A DNA stretch of 64,000 nt from Lingula anatina (GCF_001039355.2 NW_019775414.1:852812-916811), one strand, 5' to 3'. Numbered from the stretch's first letter, positions 23,701 through 41,426 are shown. The notes: generated by a model from the letters alone, not told the origin. Translations and numbers: made by a program.

Positions 23701-26700
23701 ATTATTTGGTTTTATATTGAATTGGGAAAATTTGTCTGACTGGTTTCTCAAAGAAAGAAAAAAAAATTATTGAAAATATTAAATCCAAAGAAACAGATTA
23801 AATAAAATCTAGACAAGATGGATGGTGAAAGAGATTTTAAAATTCTATACACAATACCTGCACATAAATCACTTAATGCAAAGTGCAAAAACGTGCAAAC
23901 TATTTTTGCTCAATAGTATCATTTTCTTTTACAAATAAATAAATAATTCAAAATTACATGATATAGTTTAGTGCTAATATTTACTTTTCTTACCCACTGT
24001 GAAGAATGAAAATACTTACTAGTACCATCAATAGATGGAGCTGAGGTATGGTTTGACAGAGGATGAGATAAACCTACAAAAATATGCAAGAATATCATTT
24101 TATTTTCTAATAAGAAACACCTGATTTTTCTTTATTCAGACATAGAGAAACTGTGATTTGAACATACAACTAACAGAAACTGAAAGATTTATTGCAGAAA
24201 GCCTTGTCTGTCACAAGTGGTCTAGATTATGAGAATATTGTGCTTGTTTTGCACATTAGTAAGAATTGACTTTTTAAGGCTGACAATTACTTTCTTCTGG
24301 TTAACTACTACAGATAAATCTTGGTTTCAACCCATCTTTGCTTGTGCGACAGGGCCCATGGAATACTCACCAAATATAAACCTAACAGTGTTGTACAGGA
24401 AATTGGACATGAGGACCCAGTACACTATCATGGCTCCCAGGAGAGCAGCCAGGGAGAAGAATACAGCACTGTACTCTCCCCACTTGCCAAGGAACTTTTT
24501 ACACACGTCAGAAAACTCAAGGATTTCTCCTTTTGTTTCTGAAAAAATACAATAGAAATTATTTTCATTTTGTTATCAATTGACTTAGGTATAACTATAA
24601 ATCTTGAATTCTGCTGCAAAACCTAAATAGTTTCAATGCAATACTGCATCCAAGCAAAATTGCAGTTTTGCCATAAAGCAAAGAAAAGAAATTTCAGAAT
24701 CTGCACAGTTCATTCTTTATTATTAATAGTGGGAATACAGAAAGACACAGCATATCTGATACATTTCCATTTCTAAACTCAATCTTTGATGCATGTCAAT
24801 TACGTTTTTTTTTATTATGTTACTATTGTCTGTATATTTGTATATTATGGTACCATTATATGAATATTTGTATTAGTCTATTTTGTTTTTCTTTAAAATT
24901 TTTCTTGTAATCAAACTTACGTATATATCCCACAGACTTCATCACTCTGTAAGAGGTGTACAGTGTCAGGATGCCCATCACCACTATGATTCCTATACCA
25001 CAGCCAAATCCAGACTGAAAACAAATAGAATTTTTCTTAATTTCTAAATTACACGAAGAAAAAAAAATCACTTCTGGCAATCAGCTACATACATGTATCG
25101 AGCTGAGTTATTCTTGTCTATTTTTTTCTTCAGTAACTTACAAAATGTTTATAAAGTCATTGATGAATTAGCGTAATGATGACATAATATTATTCCGTGT
25201 ATTTTTCTTGTTTTTTCTTTATAAGCAAAAATAAATATGCATGTGTTAATATGAGCAAAACATTCATGTTTAAATACAGAGATATTAGAATTCTTTAAGA
25301 AGCACAAAGTATATGAATAAAGTCTTACCTCTCCCAGACCCCAGGGCATGCTGAGCAGAGAGGTCCCCATCATTGTATTCCAAATGGAAAATCTACCAAA
25401 ATTTAAAATAGAAAGTTAACAGAGACAATAACACACACACACGAAGAGAGAGAGCGAGAGAGAGAGAGAGAGGGAGAGAGAGAGAAAGAGAGAGAGAGAT
25501 GACATTCAGTCAAATTCAATCATGAATTGAACGCAGATCTTAATAAACTTGCTTTGTAAAATAAGATTTATCTGCCTTATTTACTTTGTATTATTTTCAA
25601 GTTGGTGAAAAACTTAGTTAACAGTTGATGTTGCTGATAAGGAGATAAATGTTTAATCAGTTCCATACCCATGCATATTTACATCCTCACATATCAGATA
25701 TCAGGTTAATCACTTCTGATTGTAAACAATACTCAAATTTAGACCTAGACGTGATAACATGTGTTATTCACACCAAAACACAATGAACATTTAGGAACAG
25801 CCTAATCCAAAAACTTTAAATTCACATTTTTATAATACATTCTTAGATCCAAATTTCAAATATTTCTGAGGGATTTATCCAACTTTTTCACAACCTGGAC
25901 TTAAAGAAGAGACAATTTTGACTCTAAATTTGACTATGGCAGTGATAACCATAAATCAAATATCATATTTGAACCAAGGATTTCACATTATTTCTAGTAG
26001 GTGCCACACACAGGGGTTTAAGAATAAGTACTTACATAGTAATTATACTGCTCTGTTTCCCTGTTGGAGTGACAGGAAGAGGGTAAAAGAATTGGGATGG
26101 TACTACATGGTCAGGCATCAACTGAAAAATAAAATAAAATAAAACAGTGATAAATAAACACTATACTGGAAGAAAATAAGAAAACAAGTCTCTGTCTTAA
26201 CTCTAACCCAAAACACAATGTAAAAATACTGACATGAATTTTCTTGACTCTCTACCAAACTGGGCAATTTATTATACTATTCCCCTACCCAGTACCCTAT
26301 CTGTTTAACCTTACCAAAGAACTGCCCCTACTGGGATCCAGTCTGCTATAGTACTTGTATCGGTTGATGGCTGCCACAGTGTTTTCATCATACTGAACAG
26401 TACCAGACTGGACACTGGAATTGCCTGTAATGGCTTGGTAGCACACTGGCCGCCTGAAGAGAATAATAGATTTATGTCAGACTTAAACCTGGAATTGCTT
26501 TGTAAAATTCTTTTGCCTTACCACTATAATGCTGACTAAAAATCAATCTTTTTATTTCAGTGTTGGTAATTAGGTCAAAGCACCTTTTGTCAATTAGAGA
26601 ATATATGATGATGTCTAATCTTTTCTACACTGTCCTAGAATCATACATCTGTTTTCTTGACATTGCAACTTTGTCCAGACAATTATCACTTGTTTTATCA

Positions 26701-28113
26701 TGCATATTTCGATTTACCTTTTAAATGAGTCATTCCTGCCTATTGTTTTAAGAGATCTAGTTTCATTTTGTGTTAACCGTGGCCAAGATGCACTAGGTCC
26801 CATCTGCGTCTCAGATGCCCTGCCTCTGATACTGTTGGCATCTCGAAAACTATAAAATAAAACAAGTTTTCATTGGCATTCAGTTCAAATGTCCATAAAT
26901 ATAAGAACAAAACAATACATTAAGGAATTATAGAAAGGAAAGTAACCATAGATTTTTAAGCCATTCATCACAGCTATTATTATTTAGTTTTTAACATAAA
27001 GATGAAATAATTATAATAGTTGTAAACAGCCAAAAAATTATTTTGATGAGAAATGGACAACTGATTAATTATGAAAAACAAACATTTACTGGGGCACATT
27101 CTAGATTCACACATCATAATAGCTGGGCTGGTCCCACCTTGTGGGGAATTCTCACTGAAGTCATTGGAATCAGCTTAATTAACGATGTGTGAATCTGAAT
27201 GTGGTCTTAGAGTGCAGGTTATCAGTGTATGCTACTTGGCTGAAATAGCATTAGATCTGCTTTACAAATCCAGTTTACAAAACCAGAAAAAATTTACCCC
27301 AAACAATTTTTTTATTTAAACAGGTTGTATTGTCTTACTTTGTCCTACCTTTTACTAGTAGCCACAGTGCTACGGACACTTGTTTTAGACATCAGTGGTA
27401 CACTATCCTCACTTTTACTCGACATAATTCCTACCACATTACTACACTGATGCAGTGAACCACTATGCGTTTAATTCCAGATCTGCATAATGGCAGAGTC
27501 TGTGTTATATGCGAAAGTGAGTTTTAATTATAACTGATGAAGCCGAAGTCCACCTTTTATCTGATTTGGCTTTAACTGTGACTTTATCACGAGGTTACAA
27601 TAAAAGGTTAGGAATATTTAGGACAATAACATATCTGCACAGATTCATGGTCAGCTGATACATTAAATTTATTGGTACAGACAGATGAACAGCCTCAGAG
27701 CCCTCAAGTTTGTTTTGAAATAAACAGAGGATGTTTACATCTCTGACACCATGCCTGACACTGGCATGCTGACACCAAAGGAGAAAGGATAAAAGGTGAT
27801 TTTTTTCTAAAATTGTTGAAATTCTAGCAATATCACGTACATTTTATCATATATTGTACATTAAACCTCTATATAAGCAAGTGCTCACTGAACCTGGAAT
27901 AAATCTTCAAATGGTAGTAAAACAATGTAAGGATCAAACATAATAATATCTGTACTACATTTGCTTTTATCAGTCAGAATATCTTCTATATAGGCTGCAT
28001 ATCAAAGAGCAAGCTTAAAATGGCCAAATGGTTTATACACTGGTCATTATAAGGTTTATGAGATATGTGATATTGTCAAAAAGCCTTGACCCGGTGCATA
28101 CCACATAAAAGTG

Positions 28114-28172
<59 letters not shown>

Positions 28173-28915
28173 GATCTGATACAGTTAAAGCAGTACCTTT
28201 GAAATGTTCAGTAAGAAATGGTTGGATTGGCAGATATGAGGCTTTGAGAAGTAAAGCCTTAAAATCAGGCTATGCTGTAATAAGTGGAGACATTTCTTAA
28301 GACTTATAGACAGAGTTCAACACGCACTGGTGAAAGATAAGGGATGAAAGTGAAATACATCTTGTTCAGGAGTGTATGCAAGATAATAATAATAATGATA
28401 ATTACAGAATGTCATCACAAATAATATAATGAAAATATGTAAATGATACCGACCTTTGATTAACCTCATTTAACCTTCCTCATAATTGAAATATAAAAAG
28501 AATCAATAGGAGTGGTAAGGGCTGATTATCTGGTGTTACCACATGTTTATTTTTATCATGCAGATACATAATGATATCATGATCGCCATAACATCAATCA
28601 ACGGCGTTAATTGCCACTGGTATATCATATCAGTAAATCCATCACTATATCAGTTCAGATTATCTATATCCAATCAATTTTCCTGAGACACAATAAGACT
28701 TTATTCGACTACATTCAACAATACGTCAAAAGACTAGTTAGCAGTACTAGCTAGCACGCAAGTCAACAGAATAGCGGGGCGGCAACAATGGTCAGATCGC
28801 CAAACCAGAGAGGCTTTGTCACTTACGGTGCATTTTCTCCTTCTAAATCCTCTACTGGGGACGCAAGAAGAGGGGATACTTCTTCGTCTACTGATCGCAT
28901 GGAATCCAGACTCAT
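20719..28915 (-). CDS. SLC38A9: SLC38A9, lysosomal arginine-gated amino acid transporter and mTORC1 regulator, 624 aa
   Basis: Sixteen exons: 28915-28827, 27441-27349, 26849-26718, 26453-26315, 26121-26036, 25392-25329, 25014-24921, 24538-24371, 24073-24020, 23623-23405, 23026-22916, 22540-22434, 22217-22113, 21818-21670, 21378-21289, 20893-20719. Phases close over 1,875 bp (human protein 561 aa). Residues 1-175 are the cytosolic tail: an acidic dileucine EVSPLL near the start fits lysosomal sorting, and YYSRL (139-143) plus PDHVVP (154-159) match the human Ragulator-contact segment (Tyr71, Leu74, Pro85, Pro90). Eleven membrane helices follow, beginning with WNTMMGTS (184-191) in TM1, which holds the human Thr133 needed for arginine handling. 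Later blocks [32 protein letters not shown] and GVANFVGQF are diagnostic. The luminal loop carries N-glycosylation sequons (NHT, NST). In the family, luminal arginine signals through Rag GTPases and releases other amino acids. Exon 2 also has an ATG that could start a shorter form; its acceptor is the least certain border. Confidence 0.95.
21081..21105. repeat. (GA)n microsatellite in an SLC38A9 intron
   Basis: Uninterrupted GA dinucleotides of 25 bp between the last two exons. Confidence 0.9.
25430..25499. repeat. (AC)n followed by interrupted (GA)n in an SLC38A9 intron
   Basis: A short AC run (25430-25442) is followed by GA repeats with single-base interruptions, just upstream of the exon encoding TM1. 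Confidence 0.9.
27095..27204. mobile_element. 110-bp foldback (MITE-like) element in an SLC38A9 intron
   Basis: CACATTCTAGATTCACACATC at 27095-27115 is nearly the reverse complement of GATGTGTGAATCTGAATGTGG at 27184-27204. The core is short and non-coding. Long terminal inverted repeats with a tiny core fit a MITE; no target-site duplication is evident. Confidence 0.6.
28115..28174. repeat. (GT)n(GA)n compound microsatellite
   Basis: GT dinucleotides (28115-28137) pass directly into GA dinucleotides (to 28174) with one interruption, in the first intron of SLC38A9. Confidence 0.9.
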
Positions 28916-34718
<5,803 letters not shown>

Positions 34719-35700
34719 AAATGAAACAGCTTGTTCTTTTGTTTTGGCTTTTAAACCCCAGCTTTTAATGAAATTTCTCCATGTGGTGATGATGAAAACG
34801 TACCACGTTTGACACAATAAGTATGATTTATTCAGCTAACATTGAATATAAACATTAGAAATTAATTAAAAATCAAAACTGTATCCAAAATGTTGCAATA
34901 CCTCATTGCCATACTATAGCAAAGTTATGCATTTTTATATTAGGTTTTAGGATTTTTTTTTTTTTTTTTTTTTTTTTTGATGAAAAAAATTTTCATCCAG
35001 CTTAATACTATGCTCCATGTAATGGAGATGGCTATAAGACTTATCAGATGCAAGGGTCACTTGGACATGGAGTCCATCAAAAATGCATCAAGTTAAACTG
35101 CTGTTCAAAGTGTTGAGACTCACGAGCAGGGAATTTTTCAAAAACTTAATCCTAGGGAAATTTAGCCCTTCCATTGTTTAACAATATTAATGTGCATTTA
35201 ACTGGATTGATATCCTTTTCCAATTGTTTTTGTCATTTGTTCCGAGGTTTGTTTTGAAAGGGGTGAAGGGTATAAAATGAAAAGCACAGTTGTGAGATTT
35301 GTTACTAGCAGCTTCCTTATGTATGTGTCAAATGAAAATACTTCAAAAATGCTAATTAAGTGCATTTAGAACAAATTTAATGTGTTAGTTTCTGTAAAGT
35401 GATGTTTTGTTTATGTAAATAACAATTATAAGAAATGTGAATCTAAGTGTTTTTAGGAATATTAACATCAATTGATATGTAATAAAACTGGTGCTCTTTA
35501 TGAAGTTTTAAACCATTTATTTTGCAACTTTGTGTTATCTTATGGTCATCAAAATATTATGTGAATATTCCCGTTTAGGACTATGAACACTTATTTGTTG
35601 AAAGCTACCTTGTTTTTTATCATTTTTAGTGTCTGAAGAAAAGATTGAACTCTCAAGATGTGATCAATAAATTTTTGCTTTGATATCATAAGATACTGAG
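34719..35700 (+). terminator. 3' UTR of PGM1 with two polyadenylation signals
   Basis: After the stop at 34718 the sequence is AT-rich with a T-run of about 28 bases near 34950-34978. AATAAA occurs at 35481-35486 and 35666-35671, giving 3' UTRs of roughly 0.8 and 1.0 kb. Confidence 0.6.
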
Positions 35701-36238
35701 AATATTTCTGTTCTGTAAAAGTAACTTGTAATGTTTTTAATATATAGAAGAAAAAATTGTACCTCTCCAAAAACAAAATCAGCCTTTTTCTACACAGCTC
35801 TTTATTTGGAAATCTCAGACTTCCCTAAAGTTTTTCACTGAAAGCACTGGTACATGTGGGCACTGTTCTCATTCTTAAATAACTTAATAAAATAAATATA
35901 TAAAACATGCCATTGCTAAATGAGAACATCCAGCTTCTAAACACAAACTGCAACAAGTCCTTTATAATTGCCGCATGTCCTTTAAATGTCACAACCATCT
36001 ATAAGAACGAGGAAAGCAACTCGTATAATATTGGATCTGCAGTAAAGATGTTGATTTTTTTATTCTAAAAGGATGTGATTTTTTTCAGATGTTTTTTTTT
36101 TTTCAGATTTATGTTTTTTTAACTTTGCTTCTCGAAGTTTTCTGGGATAATTGCACAACATTGTCAATTTTCATTCCACAACCCCAAGCCCCTCCCCCCT
36201 TCCCAAACCTCCCTCTGTGTTCACTACTGAACCAGATG
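35701..36238 (-). terminator. 3' UTR of TMEM183, convergent with PGM1
   Basis: On the minus strand AATAAA at 35806-35801 lies about 435 bp after the TMEM183 stop, and another at ~36063-36058 lies closer. The upstream signal choice decides whether the two convergent transcripts end about 100 bp apart or overlap. Confidence 0.5.
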
Positions 36239-38187
36239 TCAACTGCTCATGTGTATAGATCTGGGATACAATGTGTCCCACCACCTGAGAACTTTAATAT
36301 TCACCACAGGGTCCAAAGTCACCAGCACATCGCTGCTGCTTATCACATTGGAATTCACAGTCTGGTGTGGCCCAAAGTGCAGTTTGAGTTTATGATTAAG
36401 CATATTCTGACTCACATTTAGATAGGCCTTTTTAAGCAGCAAGCCCATGACACTGGGAATAGAGATAAAATTCAAGCACCAAACTTGCAGTATGGCACAA
36501 TCTCTGTCCGGATTGAAGTCCACATCATTGTAACCATGGAATAAATCCTGGCGTTTGGATTTTGACATGGTATTAGTCAGTGGACAAGTCGTCTTTGAAC
36601 GTTTTTCAAATTTAAAAGAAAAATGCCACTTGTTTTTCACAGTTTCATACCACATCAGTTGGCACTTCATAGCCTCAACGCTGTATAAATCCACCTCAAA
36701 TGGCACACTGACTTTGGTCCGCTCAATAAAAGGTTTGTGCAGATGAAAGAGAGCTTGGATAACTCTTGCCTTGATTCCATGGTGTCTCTCCATACAGGTT
36801 GGTTTAAGATCATCTGGCACTGGGATGTTAATGTTATAATATCTGAAATACAAAATGGCAAGATTTTAGGAGAGCTCTATATATAATGAACCAACAGTTT
36901 AAAATTTTTCATTCACAAACAAATTTGACGAGAAACTTGGAAACAAGTAAGTAAGTTTCAAGTTTTTCAGAAGGCCTGCCAAAATTGTAAATAGTTTTTT
37001 TAGATATTAACGTACCTTCCTCGCTTGTGTTATAACTGTTACTTAAAAGTATACCCTTGAAAACTATTATCATGGGAAAGCATAGTGATCAACAGAGACT
37101 GAATGGTGCCTTTCTTTAAGCTTTATTAGCAGTGAATACTGTAACATGAAGATATACCTGTGGTATAATTTGATCCAGAACCTAGCAGTGTGTGTTATCA
37201 TATGTGTAGTTCTACAGATTGCAGCAAATATCCCAACATCTTCTGGCTGAACAAAGTCCGACACCATCCACCAGACTTCTACGGGATAGGAAAATCCTTC
37301 TCTGCACATTTTCGTCTCACTTTTAGGATGTTTTGTCTTCTTTTTCATGGACAAGTTATGCAAAATTTCTGCAATGTCTGTAACAGTGAATAGAATAGAA
37401 TGGATCATTCAGTTAGGTTTGTCTGTCATGCCAGAAGTGGGATGTATTTCCTTGTTTCTCTATAAAGTGAGAAACTAATGACCCACAACAGGATCCCAGA
37501 CAGATAAAAATTATGCCCATACTCTACAGATGTTCATCATCCACTAGTCAACTATTCATAAAAATGTCTTTTCATTTAAGAAAGTAGTAAACAAAAACTC
37601 AACAGATGCAAACACTGTTGTTGATAAATCTACTTACTTAGTATATCCACAAGAGTTTTAAAATAAGGTTAGTGGATGAATTATCTTTTTTTTTTGTCTG
37701 GATGTAATACATGCTTAAGGCCTCACACAATACATTCAATAAAAACATATATATCATTCACAAGAATTCACTATAAAGTTGATTTTCTCTTGGTGAAATG
37801 TCCCAGTATGTTTTTCTTATGAGTCCTGATAGAAGATTATAATAATCACTTTTAAAATGCAGACATTTGCCTTTCTTTAAAAAAAAAATTAAATCTATAA
37901 ATCTGTGTTAAAATCATCCCATTTCTTCAAAGAGAAGAGAGAGATTTTTATACCAATAACATGTATCAGGAACTTTACAAACCTTCATCTTCTGAATTCA
38001 GAGCATTTTCTTCAGTTTCACTGTCAGAATCAAAATCTGAGAGGTTCTTCTCAAACCATGTCAGAGCCTGCGATTCTGGGGTTGGACCACACATTTCTTT
38101 CACTAAAAAAACATGTTTTATACTTGGTTAGATATTATTCTATTATAAATAATGATAATTATACATGAACAACATTGCAAGACATCC

Positions 38188-38267
<80 letters not shown>

Positions 38268-38712
38268 GTATAAGTAGGTCAGCTTATGACGTCACCATAT
38301 CGCGAGAGCATGAGTATCTCGAGAGCATTAGTTTAGACAGACGCTGGGAGTATGAACGGATAGGAGACTGAGTTTTGTCTTGGGACTTTTGAAGGAGAAT
38401 ATTTTTTTTTTTGGAACCTATCTACCACTGAACCGACACTCATATTTTCTACTGGAACTTGCATCGTAATTACTGTGGGATTTCATCGGACACTTTCACT
38501 GAACTTTGCGCCGATTTATCTCCATTCACTCTCCAGTCGACGGATTCACATTGGACTTTCACACAGGACACTTCATGCTTTCAGATAGGTTTATTTGTGT
38601 ATTAAGAATAGGTTATTGTTATTGTCATTAGTTTATTAAGTTTTAATAAAATATTAAAACTTCTTTAAATCTTTTGTCATTGATTTTTGCTGGCATTGGG
38701 TACTCTGACCCG

Positions 38713-38779
<67 letters not shown>

Positions 38780-39611
38780 TTACACTAGGCTATGTAATAC
38801 ACTGACCTTCATGGTTCACAGCGTTCACAGCTGCCTTCTTCATTCTTCCAGACGCAGCCACTGGCTGCCTGTCACTGTCGGCATAATCATACACTGTCAC
38901 ATCTGAAAATGAGAAAAGATCATGCCATTCAAAGCTTTCAACAAAAAGTATATATTAACAGTTCGATAAAATAGTAGTTATATGCCGATAATGGTATATT
39001 CCTATAAATATTTATCTAATATTTAAAGCAACCTAGAAAACTTAATACATTTTACTAGAATAGCAATCCAATTACCAATATTTGTATATTAATATATTAA
39101 TGGCTGAATAAACCCTTATCTTATCAAAAGCATACAAACAATATGAAACAAGGAGGCATTTAACTGTGGACCCATTTTTTTGGTGAAATATTGTTAGGTA
39201 AACACCCATTTATGATTAAGCAAATATGGAAAACGGTCTTCTAAAATTCACCATAATCAAAATGATAAAATGAAATAAATTTAAAGAAAAAAATTTCAAC
39301 AATAATTTATTTTAAAAAATTGCATTTCCCCCCTGGCGTGCAATTCGTAAAATACTCAAATCGGCAGAAGGCACATTTCTCTGAAAAAAAAAAAAAAAAA
39401 AATAACACGTATCGATTTCATGAGACATTCCTTCACAGCACCACTACTTGTAGTACTAGCAGTAGTAGCGTTGCATAACAAGGCCACATTCAACAAGTTG
39501 TCAACACGCACCGTCTTGCACGTTCTGCGATGAATGAAAAGTAAACTCACCAGTCTGAGTGCTGCCACAGTGCCTCCTAGGCGACCTAGGCTTTCTTGCC
39601 GATCGCGGCAT
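36239..39611 (-). CDS. TMEM183: TMEM183 family protein, 366 aa
   Basis: Five exons: 39611-39551, 38902-38807, 38102-37983, 37377-37158, 36842-36239; phases close over 1,101 bp (human TMEM183A 376 aa). Residues 1-20 are basic (MPRSARKPRSPRR). Exon 2 encodes VTVYDYADSD and SGRMKKAAVNAVNHE, matching the conserved VTVADYANSD and KKAVANAV blocks of the human protein. Exon 3 is acidic. Exon 4 (94-165) carries a lysine-rich stretch, then an F-box-like helix pair (PVEVWWMVSDFVQPEDVGIF, RFWIKLYHR). The last exon encodes the conserved C-terminal half with CAILQVWCLNFISIP and LDPVVNIKVLRWWD. The family is named for a predicted membrane segment but its function is unknown; the one hydrophobic stretch here (~LNFISIPSVMGLLL) is short, so membrane insertion is doubtful. 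Head-to-head with liprin-alpha. Confidence 0.93.
38193..38261. repeat. (AT)n tract, left of the solo LTR
   Basis: About 34 AT dinucleotides in TMEM183 intron 2. It and the tract at 38718-38774 were probably one microsatellite before the LTR element inserted. Confidence 0.9.
38262..38717 (+). mobile_element. Solo LTR, 456 bp, inserted in an (AT)n microsatellite
   Basis: The segment begins TGTTGTG and ends CGCAACA, so its ends are the inverted TGTTG...CAACA typical of retrotransposon LTRs. It is bounded on both sides by (AT)n, consistent with an ATAT target duplication that cannot be proven inside a repeat. Within it are TATAAGTA near the start, a perfect CRE TGACGTCA at 38287-38294, and AATAAA near 38645-38650, giving an LTR-like order of promoter-type and polyadenylation signals. 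No gag-pol remains, so recombination has left a solo LTR. A Ty3/gypsy-type element is likely but unproven. Confidence 0.65.
38718..38774. repeat. (AT)n tract, right of the solo LTR
   Basis: Pure AT dinucleotides ending 33 bp downstream (in the minus sense) of the exon at 38807-38902. Confidence 0.9.
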
Positions 39612-40086
39612 CGACCTGACCAATGAGACAAACGACTAAATAACATCATTTTTGGGAAAATATGGGGAAAGCGGTTTGTGCTCACACCTACCCAAGCTGT
39701 CGGCCATTTCCGGTATCAATTCACGCACGCGCATTCTCCCGGCAAAGAACGATGGGAGTGACCTCTTTTCCCATTGAGAGGAAAATGGCTTCCAAGTAGG
39801 AGGCCGGAGTCGGCTTAAAGGGGATTTTTTGGTTGTATTTTCTCCATATGGTATACCTCTGGGAACGTGGATTATTCACGAAATATACAGCAAATGCGAG
39901 GGATTTGATTTCAGCTACAAGAATGTTACTTAAAGTGTAATCAAGAGGTAAAAATCGGCTCTTTTCGGCATGCGTCTGTAATGATCCATTGATCCATTTT
40001 TACCATCTCGGAGTGTTGTGTCAGTTTTCTGTCAGCTCACCCGGTATTTTATTATCAAGTTTTCAGTGGGATCTTGTTAACGCAGA
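39612..40086. promoter_or_regulatory. Bidirectional promoter of TMEM183 and liprin-alpha
   Basis: The start codons are 475 bp apart and diverge. The interval is richer in CpG than its surroundings (for example TCACGCACGCGCATTCTCCC near 39720-39739, NRF1-like) and has ATTTCCGG (ETS-like, near 39706) and GAAAATGGCTTCC (YY1-like, near 39781). No TATA box is apparent. On the minus strand an ATG near 39707 opens a short frame that stops before the TMEM183 start. Confidence 0.55.
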
Positions 40087-40326
40087 ATGATGTGCGACGT
40101 GATGCCTACTATAGCCGAAGACGGGTCCTCGGAGCGTGACTCCCAGTATTCTGGGGAAGACGCAAACTTTGAGCAATTGATGGTGAACATGTTGGACGAG
40201 AGAGACAAGCTAATGGAGACTTTACGAGAAAACCAAGACCAGCTTTCGATGGCGCAGGGGAAGTTGAGAGAGGTTGAAAGGGAAAGGGACGCATACCAGA
40301 AGCAACTGCAATCTAACACCCCGCAG
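40087..40326 (+). CDS. PPFIA: Liprin-alpha, first coding exon (partial gene)
   Basis: The exon encodes 80 residues ending at a CAG|GTATGT donor in phase 0. The N-terminus MMCDVMPTIAEDG matches the MMCEVMPTISEDG signature of vertebrate liprin-alpha 1-4. It is followed by an acidic spacer and the start of the long coiled coil (FEQLMVNMLDERDKLMETLR, then REVERERDAYQKQLQ). Liprin-alpha is a cytosolic scaffold at presynaptic active zones and cell adhesions that binds RIM, ELKS, LAR phosphatases and kinesin-3. The downstream exons (rest of the coiled coil and three SAM domains) are not found in the window, so the gene runs off its right edge. Which paralogue is meant is not applicable outside vertebrates, where there is usually one gene. 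Confidence 0.95.
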
Positions 40327-41088
40327 GTATGTCGTAAACATTTTGTTCCCTAACCAGTACGTGTCGTGTTACTTTTCCATTTGTGCTATATGCTCTGCTG
40401 CGATTATAACACTGATTCCATTAAAATCATTATCAAGCACATCTGTGTTATAATCTCACCAGGGTGGCCCTATAAATGGTTATTACTTATGGACATAACC
40501 TGATGTATCTTCAATACAAACAAGGCCATACCATTGAACTATGATCTGAGAATGTGGACCATTCCACTCACTGTAGCAGGTGTTTCTTAGGGAGAGCAAA
40601 AAATCTATACATTGATTCTTCATAACATAATACAGTTTTATAATTAGTCCAGCCTAAGATAGCTCAGGAAAGCTAATCCATTTAATTGGCAACATTTAAC
40701 TGCAAATTGCTTTAACTTCCCATATGCCATTGTATTATGACGCACATGGAGTTTGCATTAAAACCAGCCTGTGATATGTGACATTAATTACATTGTGTTT
40801 TATGCCCTTGATAGGATGCATACTAGCAGTTGCTAAACCTGATATTGCCTTAAGCCCCTCACAGACTGTCAGGATATTTAATAGAGGTCTCTGTTGGATG
40901 AGTGTCTCAGTATTGTAATTCTACAGTTATTGATGATCTGAATTACGTGGGTAACTCTGAATGATAAAAGAAAAAAAAAAGAAAGACATCTTATGTCATT
41001 TCCGAAAGTTTATGTTTGAAACACCTGCAGATGTCTTAATCTAGAACCATACGTGAGTTTTTTCATGTAGGTGATATTTGTCTCTGTG
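40327..41088. other. Start of liprin-alpha intron 1
   Basis: No exon-like open stretch with splice borders and coiled-coil coding was seen. AT-rich intronic sequence. Confidence 0.6.
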
Positions 41089-41426
41089 CTGATATCGCTG
41101 GCTTTTATCAGTTTTACGTGAATGTGCACATGCAGATCTTACGTGGTGCTGTATACATGAGAACGACGATGCTTAATAAACTGAAGTAGTGATACCTGAC
41201 ACTACTATTGTGTGATTCTGATTTTATAAGTGAGTGATAATTGAAAACCAAGTTNCCGTACTGATATCGCTGGCTTTTATCAGTTTTACGTGAATGTGCA
41301 CATGCAGATCTTACGTGGTGCTGTATACATGAGAACGACGATGCTTAATAAACTGAAGTAGTGATACCTGACACTACTATTGTGTGATCCTGATTTTATA
41401 AGTGAGTGATAATTGAAAACCAAGTT
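41089..41426. repeat. 166-bp direct duplication around a single N
   Basis: 41089-41254 and 41261-41426 are the same 166 bp except for one base (TGATTCTGA versus TGATCCTGA). Between them are six bases with an N at 41255. A near-perfect copy next to an N is what a failed contig join or haplotype overlap would produce. Confidence 0.85.

Noticed and set aside
24229-24555. 108-codon plus-strand frame
   Set aside because: It is antisense to the SLC38A9 exon at 24371-24538.
36089-36421. 110-codon plus-strand frame
   Set aside because: It overlaps the TMEM183 stop codon and last exon on the opposite strand and has no similarity.
38165-38371. Plus-strand frame with alternating Tyr and Ile
   Set aside because: It is a translation of the (AT)n microsatellite running into the solo LTR.
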